From the NCBI GenBank assembly GCA_023053685.1, contig JALIGW010000029.1, positions 2,483,501 through 2,547,500 on the forward strand: 64,000 bases of DNA, given 5' to 3'. Shown here piece after piece: positions 21,701 to 63,960 of this stretch. The position numbers and the translations under genes were made by a program. Positions within the stretch are counted from its first letter, which is position 1. Each line of letters begins with the position of its first letter. The DNA is from Diadophis punctatus similis. Taxonomy: Eukaryota; Chordata; Lepidosauria; Squamata; Dipsadidae. The notes under the pieces are model-generated. The model was given only the letters and a program-made list of their open reading frames with translations, was not told the origin of the DNA and ran no database searches.

Positions 21701-22126
21701 CAGTGATGGCGAACCTATGGCACGGGTGCCACAGGTGGCACGCGGAGCGATATCTGCCGGCACGCGAGCTGTTGCCCTAGCTCAGCTCCAGCGTGCATGT
21801 GCATGCCCGCCAGTTGATTTTTGGCTTGCGCAGAGGCTCTGGGAGGGCGATTTCGGCCTCCGGAGGGCCTCCAGGGTGGCAGGGGAGAGCGTTTTCGCCC
21901 TCCCCAAGCTCCAAGAAAGCCTCTGGAGCCTGGGGAGGGCAAAAAATGGGCCTACCGGGCCCACTGGAAGTCAGGAAATGGGGGAGTGTGGGGGTCATGC
22001 ACACATGCGCAGGGGGGTGGGGCGAGTGGGGGGGCTTTGAATTATGGGTGTGGGCACACATGTGTGTGTGATAGCGCACGTGCGCACTATTTCGGCACCC
22101 GAGGAAAAAAAGGTTCGCCATCACTG
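21701..22126. mobile_element. GC-rich non-autonomous hAT element (CAGTGATGGCGAACC family), copy 1
   Basis: 426 bp. Ends CAGTGATGGCGAACCTATGG and AAGGTTCGCCATCACTG are inverted repeats. The flanks TAATAGTA (21693-21700 and 22127-22134) are identical. The interior is GC-rich with repeated GCCTCTGGAGCCTGGGGAGG-like segments and produces several overlapping open frames that are not genes. Confidence 0.9.
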
Positions 22127-22194
22127 TAATAGTAGCATCACATGAACCTGACCTGTTTTGGAATTTATTTTACACGCAAACACGCACACACGCA

Positions 22195-22440
22195 TGTATG
22201 CATACATATCCTACCTTTGTTATTTTTATAAATAAACCTCAAGGCGGTGATCATATCTCTTCCTTCTCCTATTTTCCCCACAACAATTACCCCTGCTGGG
22301 CTGAGAGTATGACTTGCCCAAAGTCACCCAGACGGCTTTCATGCCTTAGGCAGGACCAGAACTCACAGTCTCCTGGTTGCAACCTGGTGCATTAACTGCT
22401 AGACCAAACTGGCTCTAGACCAAACTCTCTGGAGTTGCAA
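22195..22440 (-). repeat. tRNA-derived SINE (Sauria type) with Bov-B-like tail
   Basis: On minus: a tRNA-like head (GGTCTAGCAGTTAATGCACC, then a B-box-like GAGTTCTGGTCCTGCC), a conserved middle (GGGTGACTTTGGGCAAGTCA), and a tail (GTTGTGGGGAAAATAGGAGA, CCTTGAGGTTTATTTATAAA). This matches the standard squamate SINE layout as I remember it. Confidence 0.75.
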
Positions 22441-23575
22441 TCTAGAAATCTAGAGTTGCAATTTAGCAACATTTGTTTGGGGATCAAGTCTTGCAGATCT
22501 CACTAGGGCTGATATTATAAATTTGTAAAATTCCAGTCATAAATCTGCAAACTCCTAAAGTTTTTTTAAAAATGTTATAAAGTTCTGAGTTATCCTATAT
22601 CTGATCTAATGCCAAATAATCCAGTGAAATACATGGAGAAAGCAAAATTTATCTAATTATAAGAAAACCACAGAGAATATGGCTAATGACTTTGTGAGTT
22701 ACCTCTGGAGAAATGAAATATATGAAGCCTGGATTCTCTCTCTCCGTCACCTCCTCTTTTTGGTAATGGTTGTTTCTTGCAAACTAAGAAATCTTAAGAC
22801 ATGTTGCATCTTAAACCTCCCCCACAAAATCAAAAAAACTTTGATCCTATCCATGTGTGTGTCTTCTAGGTATCTGCAAGAACACTGGAAAGGCCAGGCA
22901 ATCTCCAGATAGGCAAAGATGATGAAATTTGGAGTCCAGCCCTTTTTATAAACTATTGGACACCTACCCCTGGTGACACTGAACTAAATTTTTATTTACT
23001 GAATTGTACTGTATGTGCATTGACTATATTTGGTGAATATTGTGAACCATTTTGAGAAATAGCCCAGTTACAAAGTGAGAAAAATATTAAGTGAGAACCA
23101 TTACCTGTTTTTCCAAAAAAATCATTTTGGATTTAGCTTCTATGTTTTGGAATCTGTGAAGTATCATCCATCTTAATACTGGAGAACACAAGAGAACTAC
23201 AACCACTCCATAAAGACACCAGTACCACTCAAAAGGATAAAATATTTTTTTATTTATAGTCTTATAGTAAAGGGAAGCCTTAACTTGCAAGACAATTCTT
23301 GGGCAGTATGTACAACATACTTCAGTTCCATGGAATAGACTCACACCTGGACAGAGACCAAGCTACATTTGTACACGCTAAATTCAGAAAACGTCACAAA
23401 CAAGTGTGGAAAGAAGACCAAAAAATATCACACATACCACACACACATGCATGTGCATATCCATGCATATGTGTGTACACACACACACCTATGCGCAAAG
23501 AGGCCTTTGCTTGCTTACAGCCTAGGCCTCTTTAATTCACATGGGAAACTGGCCCATTTGCTAGAGAGCAGGCCC
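22441..23575. other. intergenic DNA between repeats and MAX 3' end
   Basis: No exon seen. A CA/TG-rich patch (ACACATGCATGTGCATATCC) lies at 23440-23490. AATAAA-like signals on minus occur near 23249. Confidence 0.35.
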
Positions 23576-23589
23576 ACACTTTAAATGCA

Positions 23590-23595
23590 TTTATT
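23590..23595 (-). terminator. MAX: candidate MAX polyadenylation signal AATAAA
   Basis: Minus-strand AATAAA about 700 nt below the MAX stop codon. It would give a 3'UTR of roughly 0.7 kb. Other candidates exist near 23249, so the real cleavage site is not settled. Confidence 0.4.
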
Positions 23596-24290
23596 AGTAC
23601 CAAGTAACAAAGCTTGTGTGTATTTACATTAAAAAAGCTGGCTCTGTTTCTGAGAAATTCAAAACAGAAAAGGGAAGAATTTAACATGGTTTGAATCTGT
23701 AGCTTCACATTACCAATGTCCGTAGCAGGAGGAGGAATCTGGCCAGACACAGATTCCTTTGGAGGAAATAAATACCAATTCATCATTTGCCAAAATACAA
23801 AAAGGAAATGAATCTCTATGCCTCACCGTGAATCTTGCATCATCCCTTCAGGCAAGAAGGATCATCCATACATGCTTCTGCATGCTTCTTTCCTTTACCA
23901 AGATTCTTCTGGGGCTATCTGGATTTATTATCATAAATAGCAATATTTTGATAAAAGCAACAGAGGCTGGTGAAGTTCTAGTGGAAGCATGGAGAGTTCA
24001 CTATCTCCACACATGCCAGGCAATCTCAGAGACATCAGTTTAATTAACTGGTCTGGGCTTTCCTGGTACTAGAACCTGGCAGCCGCAGGGCAGAATTGCA
24101 TTCTGCGCCAAGCTATGGCTGGTGTCATCCAGACGGTAATCTACCAAGCCACAGAGTCGGGTTAACTTTAAAAGGGCCAGAAAGGGATTAGGAATAGAGG
24201 AAGCTGCAGTCCGAGAGCCTCTACTAAAGAAAAAGGAAAGTCCTTAAGCAGCCAGCAAGTGTCTAACGGAAGCAGGAACCAAGGCTGCTT

Positions 24291-42685
<18,395 letters not shown>

Positions 42686-42689
<4 letters not shown>

Positions 42690-42859
42690 CGTTGTGGCCG
42701 GCCGAGCCGTTCGGGGGTCTTCCAGGGGAGCGTTGCGGGCCGAGCCGCGGAGAGTCGCCTCCGCTGCCGCAACAACAAGCCCCCGCGCGGAGCAGCTTCT
42801 TCAGCCTCCTCCTTCTCCGTCGTCGGCGTCTCCGTCGTCTCCTCCTCCTCCTCCAGCAT
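42686..42859 (-). other. upstream ORF in the MAX 5' leader, 57 codons
   Basis: An ATG at 42857-42859 opens a frame starting MLEEEEETTETPTTEKEE that stops at a TGA (42686-42688) overlapping the MAX ATG as ATGA. Whether the leader begins upstream of 42859 is unknown. If it does, translation of MAX would depend on leaky scanning or reinitiation. Confidence 0.5.
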
Positions 42860-42883
42860 CAACGGCACACGCACCTCGTACTG

Positions 42884-42889
42884 CACGTG
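42884..42889. promoter_or_regulatory. MAX: CACGTG E-box in MAX promoter or leader
   Basis: A perfect palindromic E-box about 195 bp upstream of the MAX ATG, the site bound by MYC-MAX and related dimers. A second CACGTG lies at 43145-43150. Confidence 0.6.
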
Positions 42890-42944
42890 ACGGCTGAGCC
42901 CCGCACCGTCCACTCACTCTCGCGTCTGCCGCTCGGCTCGGCGA

Positions 42945-42966
42945 AGCCTGCTGGGAAATGGAGTCC
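42945..42966 (-). promoter_or_regulatory. MAX: ZNF143/SBS-like motif in MAX promoter
   Basis: The minus strand reads GGACTCCATTTCCCAGCAGGC, close to the ACTACAATTCCCAGCATGC motif common in CpG-island promoters. Match made by eye. Confidence 0.45.
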
Positions 42967-43144
42967 GCTCCTGATCCGAATAGCAGCGAGCGCCGGGGTT
43001 CTGGGACTCCGATCCCCAGAGGCCTTTACGGAGCGGCTTGCCCTCTGAGGTCACAGTCTACGCAGTGTCCGTGCAGTGCATGACGGAGGATGAAGTCCCT
43101 GGGAAGGAAGAAGGGCTCGGTTTCCCGACAACCTGAGAAGGGGA

Positions 43145-43150
43145 CACGTG
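43145..43150. promoter_or_regulatory. MAX: second CACGTG E-box upstream of MAX
   Basis: A palindromic E-box about 460 bp upstream of the MAX ATG, in the context GGGACACGTGGATC. Confidence 0.5.
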
Positions 43151-44506
43151 GATCAGTGGACGGATAGCAAGTTGTGTTTAAGGGTTATTTTGTTTCGGTC
43201 TATTTTGCGGCTGAACAGAAGAGCTGTTATTGTTGTTGTTTGGAAGGGAGAAAATGCTGTGCTTTACAATTGTTTCTACAAACTAAATCGGATTTTTTTC
43301 TACGCATAAAAAATAAATAAACAAAAACGAGACTTGATGAATAGTAACATTTAGAATCCAGCAGAGGAAGCATTTCCTGTTGCTATTCTGTAACAAGCAG
43401 GAAAGTTGCCCCACACCCAATGAAAACGTTTCAGAAGGAGATTCCAATCTAAACGTTTCAGAAGGAAATTCCAATCTAAAGTTGCTTGACTGAGTTGGAA
43501 ATGTTTGTCATTTATAGTGCAAAACAGTATCCCTTTTAAACTATTTCTATGTACGATGCTCCATTGACAATTAAATTTGGAAAGTTCAGATTCAAAGCTT
43601 CATTCATTTAGTTTAAAAAATGGGTTTTATTTATATCTGGACTTTGTTGTAATATAACATGGATGCTTTAAGCCAGTCACTTTCGCTGCCCAACCTAACT
43701 TATAGTGCTGTTGTGGAGAAAATAGAAAAAGGAGTATTAGTATGTTTGCTGCCTTTAGTTACTTAGGGAGTGATAAAGGTTATATTTTGGGATAACTTTT
43801 AAGAATAATTATTTTCAGGGAGGTATTGTCTTTTTATCTGACCTTTTTTAAAAAAATTGCATTTTCTTTACTGAGAAAGGAAGTGTTTTCTAACCTAGGC
43901 ACACTGAAAGTGCAAACATTGTTTTTGAACATGCCATGTAGTATTTACTGTTGATGTGGTTAGGCTTTAGAAAATATTGCTATATGACAAAGTAACATTT
44001 CTATGTGTCAGGATTTTGTCCCCACATGGCTTGTTATAATTAGTGTACAGTCTTGTATTAATTTCCCAGCTCTCTTGTGATGTGTCTCTAAGTAATATTT
44101 CTGCTATGTATAGAGACTGTGTGTTTTTTAGTTGTGAGTAATGACCTGTGACCTGTTGTGTCATAATTTCAGAAATATTTTATTACCAAATTCCTCAATG
44201 CCTTCAACTTTGGTAGAGTTTCTAATGCACTTGAAAAGTTCGTTAAAAACGTATTTAAAATTCCAGGAGATATTCAGAGATCTCTGCCTTGAAAGTAGCC
44301 CATGTTGAACTGTATAGCACAGTCAAAAATCAGGAGTTGACCACAGAAAGGGTTTTATGACATTTTAAAAATTATGTCATATGTTTTATGATAATTTTTA
44401 TTTTATAAAATTTGCCCCAAATTTCAGTTCCATGGGAGTCATGGATCCCAGATTTTGGATGTACTCTGTAAACTAGTCCATCTGAGGTACTTGGTTGAAA
44501 AACTTG
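43151..44506. other. spacer upstream of MAX
   Basis: Contains a 27-bp unit (AAACGTTTCAGAAGGA...) repeated in tandem at 43424-43450 and 43451-43477, and a SINE-tail-like piece at about 43690-43765 (GTTGTGGAGAAAATAGAAAA). No gene seen. Confidence 0.5.
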
Positions 44507-44514
44507 CTCTATGA

Positions 44515-45186
44515 CAGTGATGGTGAACCTTTTTTGGTTCGTGTGCCAAAAAGGGGGAGCGTGGGGGGGGGGTCACGCGCGTGCGTGCCCACACCCATAA
44601 TTCCAGGTGCCCCCTCACGCATGCGCATGTGACCCCCCCGCTCCCGGCACATGATGGCACAGTTTTTCGCTCTCCCCAGACCTCAGAGCCTTTCTAGGAG
44701 CCTGGGGAGGGCGAAAACTGCCTCCCCTCCCCCAGAGGCCCTCCAGAGGCAGAAAATGGCCCGTTTGCCAACCTGGTTGGACCGGAAGGCCCGTTTTTTT
44801 GCTCTCCCCAAGCTCCAGAGCTTTTCTAGGATCCTGAGGAGGGCGAAAACGGCCTTCCCCACCCATCCCAGAGGTCCTCTGGAGGCCAGAAATGGCCCGT
44901 TTCCCAACTTCCCAACGGGCCATTTCTGGCCTCCGGAGGGCCTCCAGGAGGGGGGGGGAAAACCGTTTTCACCCTCCCAGGCTCCTAGAAAGGCTCTGGA
45001 GCTTGGGGAGAGCAAAAAACGGGCCTTCACCATCCCCTCCGGGGGCTGGAAACTGCCTGTTTTCCTACTCCCAGTGGGCCCGGAAGGCCCGAAAATCAGC
45101 TGGCGCGCTGGACCTGAGCTCGCATGCCCACCAATATGGCTCCGCGTGCCACTTGTTGCACACGTGCCATAGGTTTGCCATCACTG
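44515..45186. mobile_element. GC-rich non-autonomous hAT element (CAGTGATGGCGAACC family), copy 3
   Basis: 672 bp. Ends CAGTGATGGTGAACC and GGTTTGCCATCACTG. Flanks CTCTATGA (44507-44514 and 45187-45194) are identical. The interior repeats GGAGGGCGAAAACGG-like blocks in both orientations. All open frames inside are by-products of the GC-rich repeats. Confidence 0.92.
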
Positions 45187-45194
45187 CTCTATGA

Positions 45195-45754
45195 TGTACC
45201 ATTTCACCCAGTTAAAGATTATGGGCATAAGAGTTTTAGTAATATATAGATTCTGCTATACAGATACTAGCAATGATTATTAATGGAATAGTGGTTTTGA
45301 CCAAAAAGAATTTGCATAGATGTGAAAGTATGAAGAAGGCATCACTTCCTGTTATGGATAAAATATTTTGTCCATAGAAAAAGAACAACTCTCTAGCATC
45401 ATAAGACTACTGGAATTTCACTCATAATTTAGAAAGATGCTATTAGAAAATACTTCCAAAGAATATGCCATACCAACAAAAGCTATTCTGCTTTCTCTAG
45501 TGTGGATACAACCTTGCCAGCATAAGCTATTATATGGTTTTACTGGATGAACATTGGACGTCAGAGAAGCTAAGCCTCTGGCAATGAATTAGTACACCAT
45601 TACAGACAGATTCCATCATCTTTGATTCAGCGTAGCCTTTATTAAAAATATCATACAATTTATCATAAAAATTAAAAATGCTAAATATTTTCCATGTCTT
45701 TTGCAATAATTAAGTATTCCTAGGTATCCTGAGATTCTTGAGTTTTTACACACA

Positions 45755-45793
<39 letters not shown>

Positions 45794-45934
45794 TACAGTT
45801 TTTACATGTATTTCATGTTATTTTTTTGGGGGGGGGAGATGATCCTAGTTCTAAATTATCTTGATTTTGCCTCTACAAGGTATTAAAAAAAGAACTTCTC
45901 AGTAATATTTTTCACTAGGGGAAAGAAGCCTTTA
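45195..45934. other. spacer with a (CA)n microsatellite
   Basis: (CA)n at about 45755-45782. A poly-G run at about 45829-45837. No gene seen. Confidence 0.5.
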
Positions 45935-46941
45935 CAGATAGTCTTTCCTTTATGATCATTTGTTCAGTGACTGAAGTTATAGTGGCGCTGAACAAATGAT
46001 AGTTAACCATTGGCTCCCAATGTTACAGCATTTGCACTGCCCCCGCAGTCACATACTCAAAATTTGGGAGCTTGGCAGCCTGCTGCATTTACAGCCATTG
46101 CATATGATTCAACTCTCAACTGTCTATTACCTCCCAATCTCTGGCCTTTTTAACAACTATGCACTCTGCCACTGCCACCTACCCCTGCCGAGGGGTGGGC
46201 TGCTGGGGGTTCGCAGGGGTTCGGGAGAACCTCTAGCTAAGATTCTGTGCAGTTCGGAGAACTCCCAAATCCCACTCCTGGCTGACCCCGCCCACCCCTC
46301 CCTTCCCAGGAGTCCCCACGCGGCCTGTTTTGGATGCAGGTAAGTGCAGGGCGTGTGCGGAGGCTCAGGAGGGCGAAAAACGGGCCTACCAGAAGTTTGG
46401 GAAGTCCGGAAACGGGCCCGTTTCCGGCCTCCAGAGGGCCTCCAGAGCCTGTTTTCACCCTCCCAGAGGCTTAAGGAAAGCCTCCGGAGCCCGGGGAGGG
46501 CAAAATGTCCCCCCCCCCGCCATGGTGCAGGAGGCCAACCAGGCCATGCCCACCATGGCCACGTCCACCCAGCAACCAGGCAGAGAACCCCTTGCTAAAA
46601 TTTTTGAAGCCCACCCCTGCCCCTGCCATCTCCCCACTATCCCAGCTGATTTTTGATGTCTCCCTTTTGCTGATGAAGTATGCCTATACAAGGCAGCTAC
46701 TGGACCTCCACAAGACTGTGCAAGACTTCCCTGATGCCACGCAAGGCATTGCAGAGGCCTCACAAAGGCCTTGCAAAGGGCCAGCAACTGCCTCATCAAG
46801 AGCAGGAGGAAAATGGTCAAGGTCAACTGGGGCTGATAGGGATGTGGAGGAGGTAATGGGTGGGGGAAGTTGAAACCAGATGATCACAGCAGATCAGGAG
46901 TAGTGTGAGGTGTTTGCCTATGACCGTAACCAGGACTACCA
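45935..46941. mobile_element. probable decayed CAGGTAGTCCTC-family MITE split by a hAT element
   Basis: The left part (ACAGATAGTCTTTCCTTTAT, GTGGCGCTGAACAAATGA) and the right part (GACCGTAACCAGGACTACCAG at 46922-46942) look like diverged halves of the palindromic MITE, separated by the hAT element at 46190 and other DNA. The match is by eye and weak. Confidence 0.4.
46190..46619. mobile_element. non-autonomous hAT element (GAGGGGTGGGCT / AGCCCACCCCTG ends)
   Basis: 430 bp. Inverted ends GAGGGGTGGGCT and AGCCCACCCCTG (first base of the usual CAG changed). Flanks CCCCTGCC (46182-46189 and 46620-46627) are identical. Confidence 0.82.
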
Positions 46942-47033
46942 GAGCTGCTGTTGCTAAGATGTGCAGTCATGTGACAACCCACGATATCTACGATAGTACT
47001 ACATTGCCAGGATTAAATGTAAATATTGAATGG

Positions 47034-47064
47034 TTTATTTGACATTTCCATCTTTTTATTTATT
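47034..47064 (-). terminator. UNC93B1: candidate UNC93B1 polyadenylation signals
   Basis: Minus-strand AATAAA hexamers at about 47034-47039 and 47055-47064, some 720 nt below the stop. Which is used is unknown. Confidence 0.35.
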
Positions 47065-47399
47065 TCACTTATGGAGACAGTCACCTTAGAAATGGATTTA
47101 ACATATTTTTGTATATCATTGTATATAGAAATGATAAGGCAGGCCAGTATATCGCTCTCCCTTTCTTGTTTCCAAAGAGTTATCTTATAAGTACCTGTTA
47201 AGTATCAGTATACCCCTCCTTCCTTCCTTGCTTCCCAAGGATTATCTCATAAATAACTTTTGAAAGTACTCTTCTTTCAAAATCCATTAAGGCTGTTTCA
47301 AGGAAATTTGTACTTGAGTACCTAGTAACTCCCAGAGTGAGGACAAAGCAGGGGAAAGTCCTAAAATCGACTTATTACAAATAACCTTTTTTAAATGAC

Positions 47400-47565
47400 C
47401 CAGCAAACCCCACTCCGATCAACACTGACAGGGCAAGACATTAGAATATAAAATGCGAGCAAATCTCACTCCCTGCTACACTGATCATGTTACCTAGTTT
47501 AGATAATGAAACATCTGCAAAGAAACAACCAAGCTAAGCTCAGAAGCACTCAAATGACCCATTCT
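47400..47565 (+). repeat. Penelope-like element 3' end fragment
   Basis: Carries CTGATCATGTTACCTAGTTT, then GAAACATCTGCAAAGAAACA and ACCAAGCTAAGCTCAGAAGC, similar to the segment at 26515-26600 read on minus. It lies antisense in the presumed UNC93B1 3'UTR. Confidence 0.5.
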
Positions 47566-47776
47566 TCAGACTAAAACATGGACCCAGATTTACTAAACTT
47601 GAAAAGCAATCCAAGGACATAATTCACACAGTCTTTCCAAGGCCAAGTTAAAACATTACAGGACCAATCCCAAGAAGAAAAGGTTAGTGATGCAGCGGGA
47701 AGTTGAAATCTAAGGCACTTGAGATTCATAGTCTTTGGCCCATATTGTAAGGGTCACAGTGAAAGCAAAGCAGGAA

Positions 47777-60556
<12,780 letters not shown>

Positions 60557-60668
60557 GGCCGCTCCCCCTTTTTGTCCAGCTGTCCTGCAAGCGCGACGCT
60601 CCTCGCAGACTGAAGCGAGACTAGATAGTTGTCGGTTTTTAAACACGATCCTTCAGAAGCACAGAAGA

Positions 60669-60684
60669 TTCACTTCGCTTTTCC
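60669..60684 (-). promoter_or_regulatory. UNC93B1: IRF/ETS-like composite site upstream of UNC93B1
   Basis: Minus strand reads GGAAAAGCGAAGTGAA: an ETS core GGAA followed by GAAGTGAA, the spacing of interferon-response or PU.1-IRF sites. About 115-130 bp above the ATG. Fits an immune-cell or interferon-responsive gene, but it is a motif match only. Confidence 0.45.
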
Positions 60685-60810
60685 GCCTCGGGTGGGATGG
60701 GCTGGGAGTTACGCGTATACAAACGCTCTCTTAAAGGGATAGGACAGCCTGGGGCTCAGGGGTTGCGTGCTCTCGGGTGGGAGACAATCCGAGCGACTGT
60801 GTTTGCTGAT

Positions 60811-60975
60811 CAGGGGTCCCCAACCTTTTGGACCTCAGGGACCACCAAGGTCATAATTTTAAATCTCACGGACCACCAAATTCATAATTTTAAATTCCAC
60901 GGGCCCTAATTCATAATTTTAAGTCCTGCAGGCCACTAATATGATTTTTTTAAAAGATAAATACATTTGTAAAAT
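60811..60975. repeat. truncated CAGGGGTCCCCAACC-type hAT fragment
   Basis: Starts CAGGGGTCCCCAACCTTTTG and repeats GGACCACCAA blocks, but no matching right end or target duplication is seen. Related by its end to the element at 51110. Confidence 0.6.
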
Positions 60976-60979
60976 AATT

Positions 60980-62041
60980 TATTTATTTATTTATTTATTT
61001 TGTCAACACGTGTACAAGATAACAGGTATCTTATACCTAGCTTTTCCTATACCTTGCTTCTTTCTTTATGTTCAGAATTCAGTCTGCAATCCATTCATTG
61101 TAGTAATTTGCAACTGAAGTCATAGCTATTGCAAAAAATACCTATGGCATATTCCTGGTTGCATGTAATTGGTTGCATCCTCTTACTGATGCAGCTGGAC
61201 AGGAAAAAAATATGAGTATTGATGGGTTTGTGGGCCTGTCTACATATTCTGTATGTTTTAAGGTCAGCAGAAATGAAGATACCAGGCCAATTTTTAAAGT
61301 TTTCTGTGAGGAATGAGGTTCATGTGTGTTGGAAATGCTGGTAGAGTGAATACCAAAGACTAATCTGTATGATATACAGCTGTACCAATGATTCCCAATG
61401 AACCAACAGTTCAACTATGATTCCCAAATATTATATACTTTAAAGATAAAAATATTTTTTTCTCCTGTAGAAGATTTGACATAATAAAACCTATACATTT
61501 CCATGGGCATCCCTCAGATATTTGAAGAAACTTGATCTGTGAGGAGTGAACAATGACACCTCGGTATTTTTGGAATTTAGCATGTTGCAGCCCTCAAGAC
61601 CACCTGTATGAGGGATTAAGTAAATACAGATTGATGGTATGCATTTCATACTTTGTAAGTTTCATTTCTGCAGCTTGACACCCATACTAACTTCTGCTTT
61701 TAAACACAGTCATCTTGAAACTTTTGTTTTCAGTTCTATATACTTTATAGAAATTTAGAAAACGTGTGCCAGATAGAATAATTAAAAGAGAGGTAGAAAT
61801 AGTAACAAGGAAACCAAAATTGTAATTCTCTCTAGATTGGATACCAGATAGGATAGTGTACTGCAGATGTAATTTGCAATCTGTACAAATATTTTTGATG
61901 GATAAAGTCAATCGGATCAGTTTGGATTCAGTGTTGGGACAGTTTTCCTTTCAGATGCTTATTTTAGATGCATTTCAGATGGTAGCTTTTGAGGCTGTGA
62001 ATGAATTTTCTGGAGAGGTGAAGGTTAATTCCACTCCTTGA
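60980..62041. other. upstream DNA, LINE-tail-like AT repeat then nothing recognised
   Basis: (TTTA)n at 60981-61000 followed by TTGTCAACACGTGTACAAGA, similar to the tail at 41727. The rest shows no gene. Confidence 0.45.
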
Positions 62042-62043
62042 TA

Positions 62044-62240
62044 CAGGTAATCCTGGACTTTCAACCAGTTGCTTAGCAACCATTTGAAATTACAAAGGAC
62101 CCCAAAAAGAGGTACCGGGATTCAAAGTTACAGCAGCTGGGTTTACCCTGCAGTCACTTGATTGCCTTTGGGATGCTCATCTACTAGCCCACATTTAGAG
62201 CCATTTGCAGCGTTCTGCGATCTTGTAACCCCAATTTTAC
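62044..62240. repeat. CAGGTAGTCCTC-family MITE, left half only
   Basis: Starts CAGGTAATCCTGGACTTTCA after TA and follows the family for about 200 bp. The right end is missing. Confidence 0.55.
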
Positions 62241-62469
62241 GACCTTTTTTTGTCAGAAACTGGCATTTATTTCAGGTTTCTGGCAAAAACTGCCCATTGT
62301 GGACAAATGGTTTGCTGAACAACCAACAACCATTCCTCCTCTTAAATCTCTTGCAGCTGTTAGCATTAACTACTATAGCATTAACCTGGATTATATTATA
62401 TTTTGGGGATGCTATTTTGAATCACTTCTGGTCTATCCTTTAAAATCATGTCCAAAAGCTGTTTTTTGG

Positions 62470-62870
62470 GGGGGATTAATATTTAATACTTTATGGCTTA
62501 TAGTAATCATCACATTCTGTTGCCTGTCCCATTTAATATTTATATCTGGGAGACAATGAATAGCACTTTGGAATGAAGTACCAAAACCATGACAGCTATT
62601 GCTCTTCGTAATCCAATTCCCAAGAAAATGAAAATCATCCTTTTGACCATTTCCTATGTTCAGTAATGGGCTTGAGAATGAACAAGTTGAACTTAAATCA
62701 AGACAAGACAGAGGTCTATTGATTATTAGGAAAACAGATTTGGTGGCTCAGTTTTTTCCTATATGGAGTTCATCCTTTTTGGAAGAGAGGTTAACACTTT
62801 GGATCTCATTTGTCTCTGGGTAACTTGGTAACACTAGTGGCAAAGAATAAGTTTGGACAGCTACAGTAAT
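62470..62870 (+). pseudogene. degraded LINE reverse transcriptase fragment
   Basis: In + frames: a stretch resembling LFNIYMKPLGE (read as PFNIYIWETMNS) near 62530, and one like NKLKLNPDKTEVL (MNKLNLNQDKTEVY) near 62680. No intact frame. Interrupted at its right by the hAT MITE at 62877. Confidence 0.55.
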
Positions 62871-62876
62871 CTATTG

Positions 62877-62992
62877 CAGAGGTCTCCAACCTTGGCAACT
62901 TTAAGACTTGTGGACTTCAATTCCCAGAATTCCTCAGCCAGCAGAGCTTTGAAATCCACAAGTCTTAAAGTTGCCAAGGTTGGAGACCTCTG
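62877..62992. mobile_element. hairpin hAT MITE upstream of UNC93B1
   Basis: 116 bp. Ends CAGAGGTCTCCAACCTTGGC and GCCAAGGTTGGAGACCTCTG. Flanks ATCTATTG (62869-62876) and ATCTACTG (62993-63000) agree in 7 of 8. Confidence 0.92.
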
Positions 62993-63000
62993 ATCTACTG

Positions 63001-63825
63001 CATCAGTTAAGAGTCTTCCTGAGCCAGTCAGAAGTTCCCCACATCCTGGTCGTGCTTTGAGAGACTTCCCTAAAGATAAGAAGCAGAGGCTCAAACTGAA
63101 GCAGTAGCTTCAGGGTAGAATTTCCATGAGAAGTTTGATTGGTGATATCCCCAAAAGGAAGTTTTTCCATTAATGATTCCTTCCTTTATTGGGTGATATA
63201 TTATGATTGGAAGCAGTAAAATGGCTCAAAAGTACAAACTAGCATAAGGCTAGTGGCAGTACTGTTTCGACAGAAATGTAAGGATTATTCATTTTCTGCT
63301 TTATTTTTTTTTAAGAAAGGGAAAGGGGGTGGTTATTTTTGTATGAAACAGAGGTTTGTGGGATGAGGCACTTGTTCCTGGTTCAGCAACTAAACACCGA
63401 TTAGCTAATTACTTGATATAATTAATTATTAACCACAAATAATAAGTGGTGATTGGCTGCTGATTCTCTGTGAATTCTATAGACTCACGAATATGAAAAT
63501 CTACCTGTTCTGTTAGTATTGTGGTAACTAAATCAATATGGAAATAGTGAAAACAGCCCAGTCAATCTCAGCTTGTATTTTGATGTGAAATCAGAAAGGC
63601 TGGCTGACTAAAGGCGATTTGAGAGGAAGTCCTCACAGATTACATAATTCAGTTGAACATCAGGAAGAGTCTGGTAGAACCACTTCTGACAAACACATTT
63701 TATTAAAAGGCATAAGTGTTCATGAGTTGCTCTGAACGAGGACTTCAGAGTTGGGATGTGGGGGGGGGGAGGAGACAGGTTGGTTATGCAGATGCAGGTT
63801 ACATGTGAATACATTATCAATTAAG
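63001..63825. other. upstream DNA, nothing recognised
   Basis: No exon of a neighbouring gene and no clear element ends. Confidence 0.35.
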
Positions 63826-63960
63826 TTTAAGTTTAAGTTTAATTAAATTTATATACCGCCCTTCTCCAGGGGACTCAGGGCGGTGAACAGCCAAGTAAAA
63901 AAACATTTTAAAATACATTTAAGCCAAGTAAAAAACATTAAAATACATTTAAAATAAAAT
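63826..63960 (-). repeat. CR1/L2-type LINE 3' end at the window edge
   Basis: On minus: GCCGCCCTGAGTCCCCTGGA, AAGGGCGGTATATAAATTTA and (AACTT)n. The element probably continues to the right of the window. Confidence 0.75.

Noticed and set aside
21717..22129. Several overlapping open frames of about 100 codons
   Set aside because: All lie in a GC-rich non-autonomous hAT element with flanking 8-bp duplications; the same applies to the frames at 35531-35992, 44615-45194 and 46237-46656.
62162..62443. Hydrophobic 93-codon open frame upstream of UNC93B1
   Set aside because: Overlaps a MITE fragment and a decayed LINE; no homology or codon bias seen.
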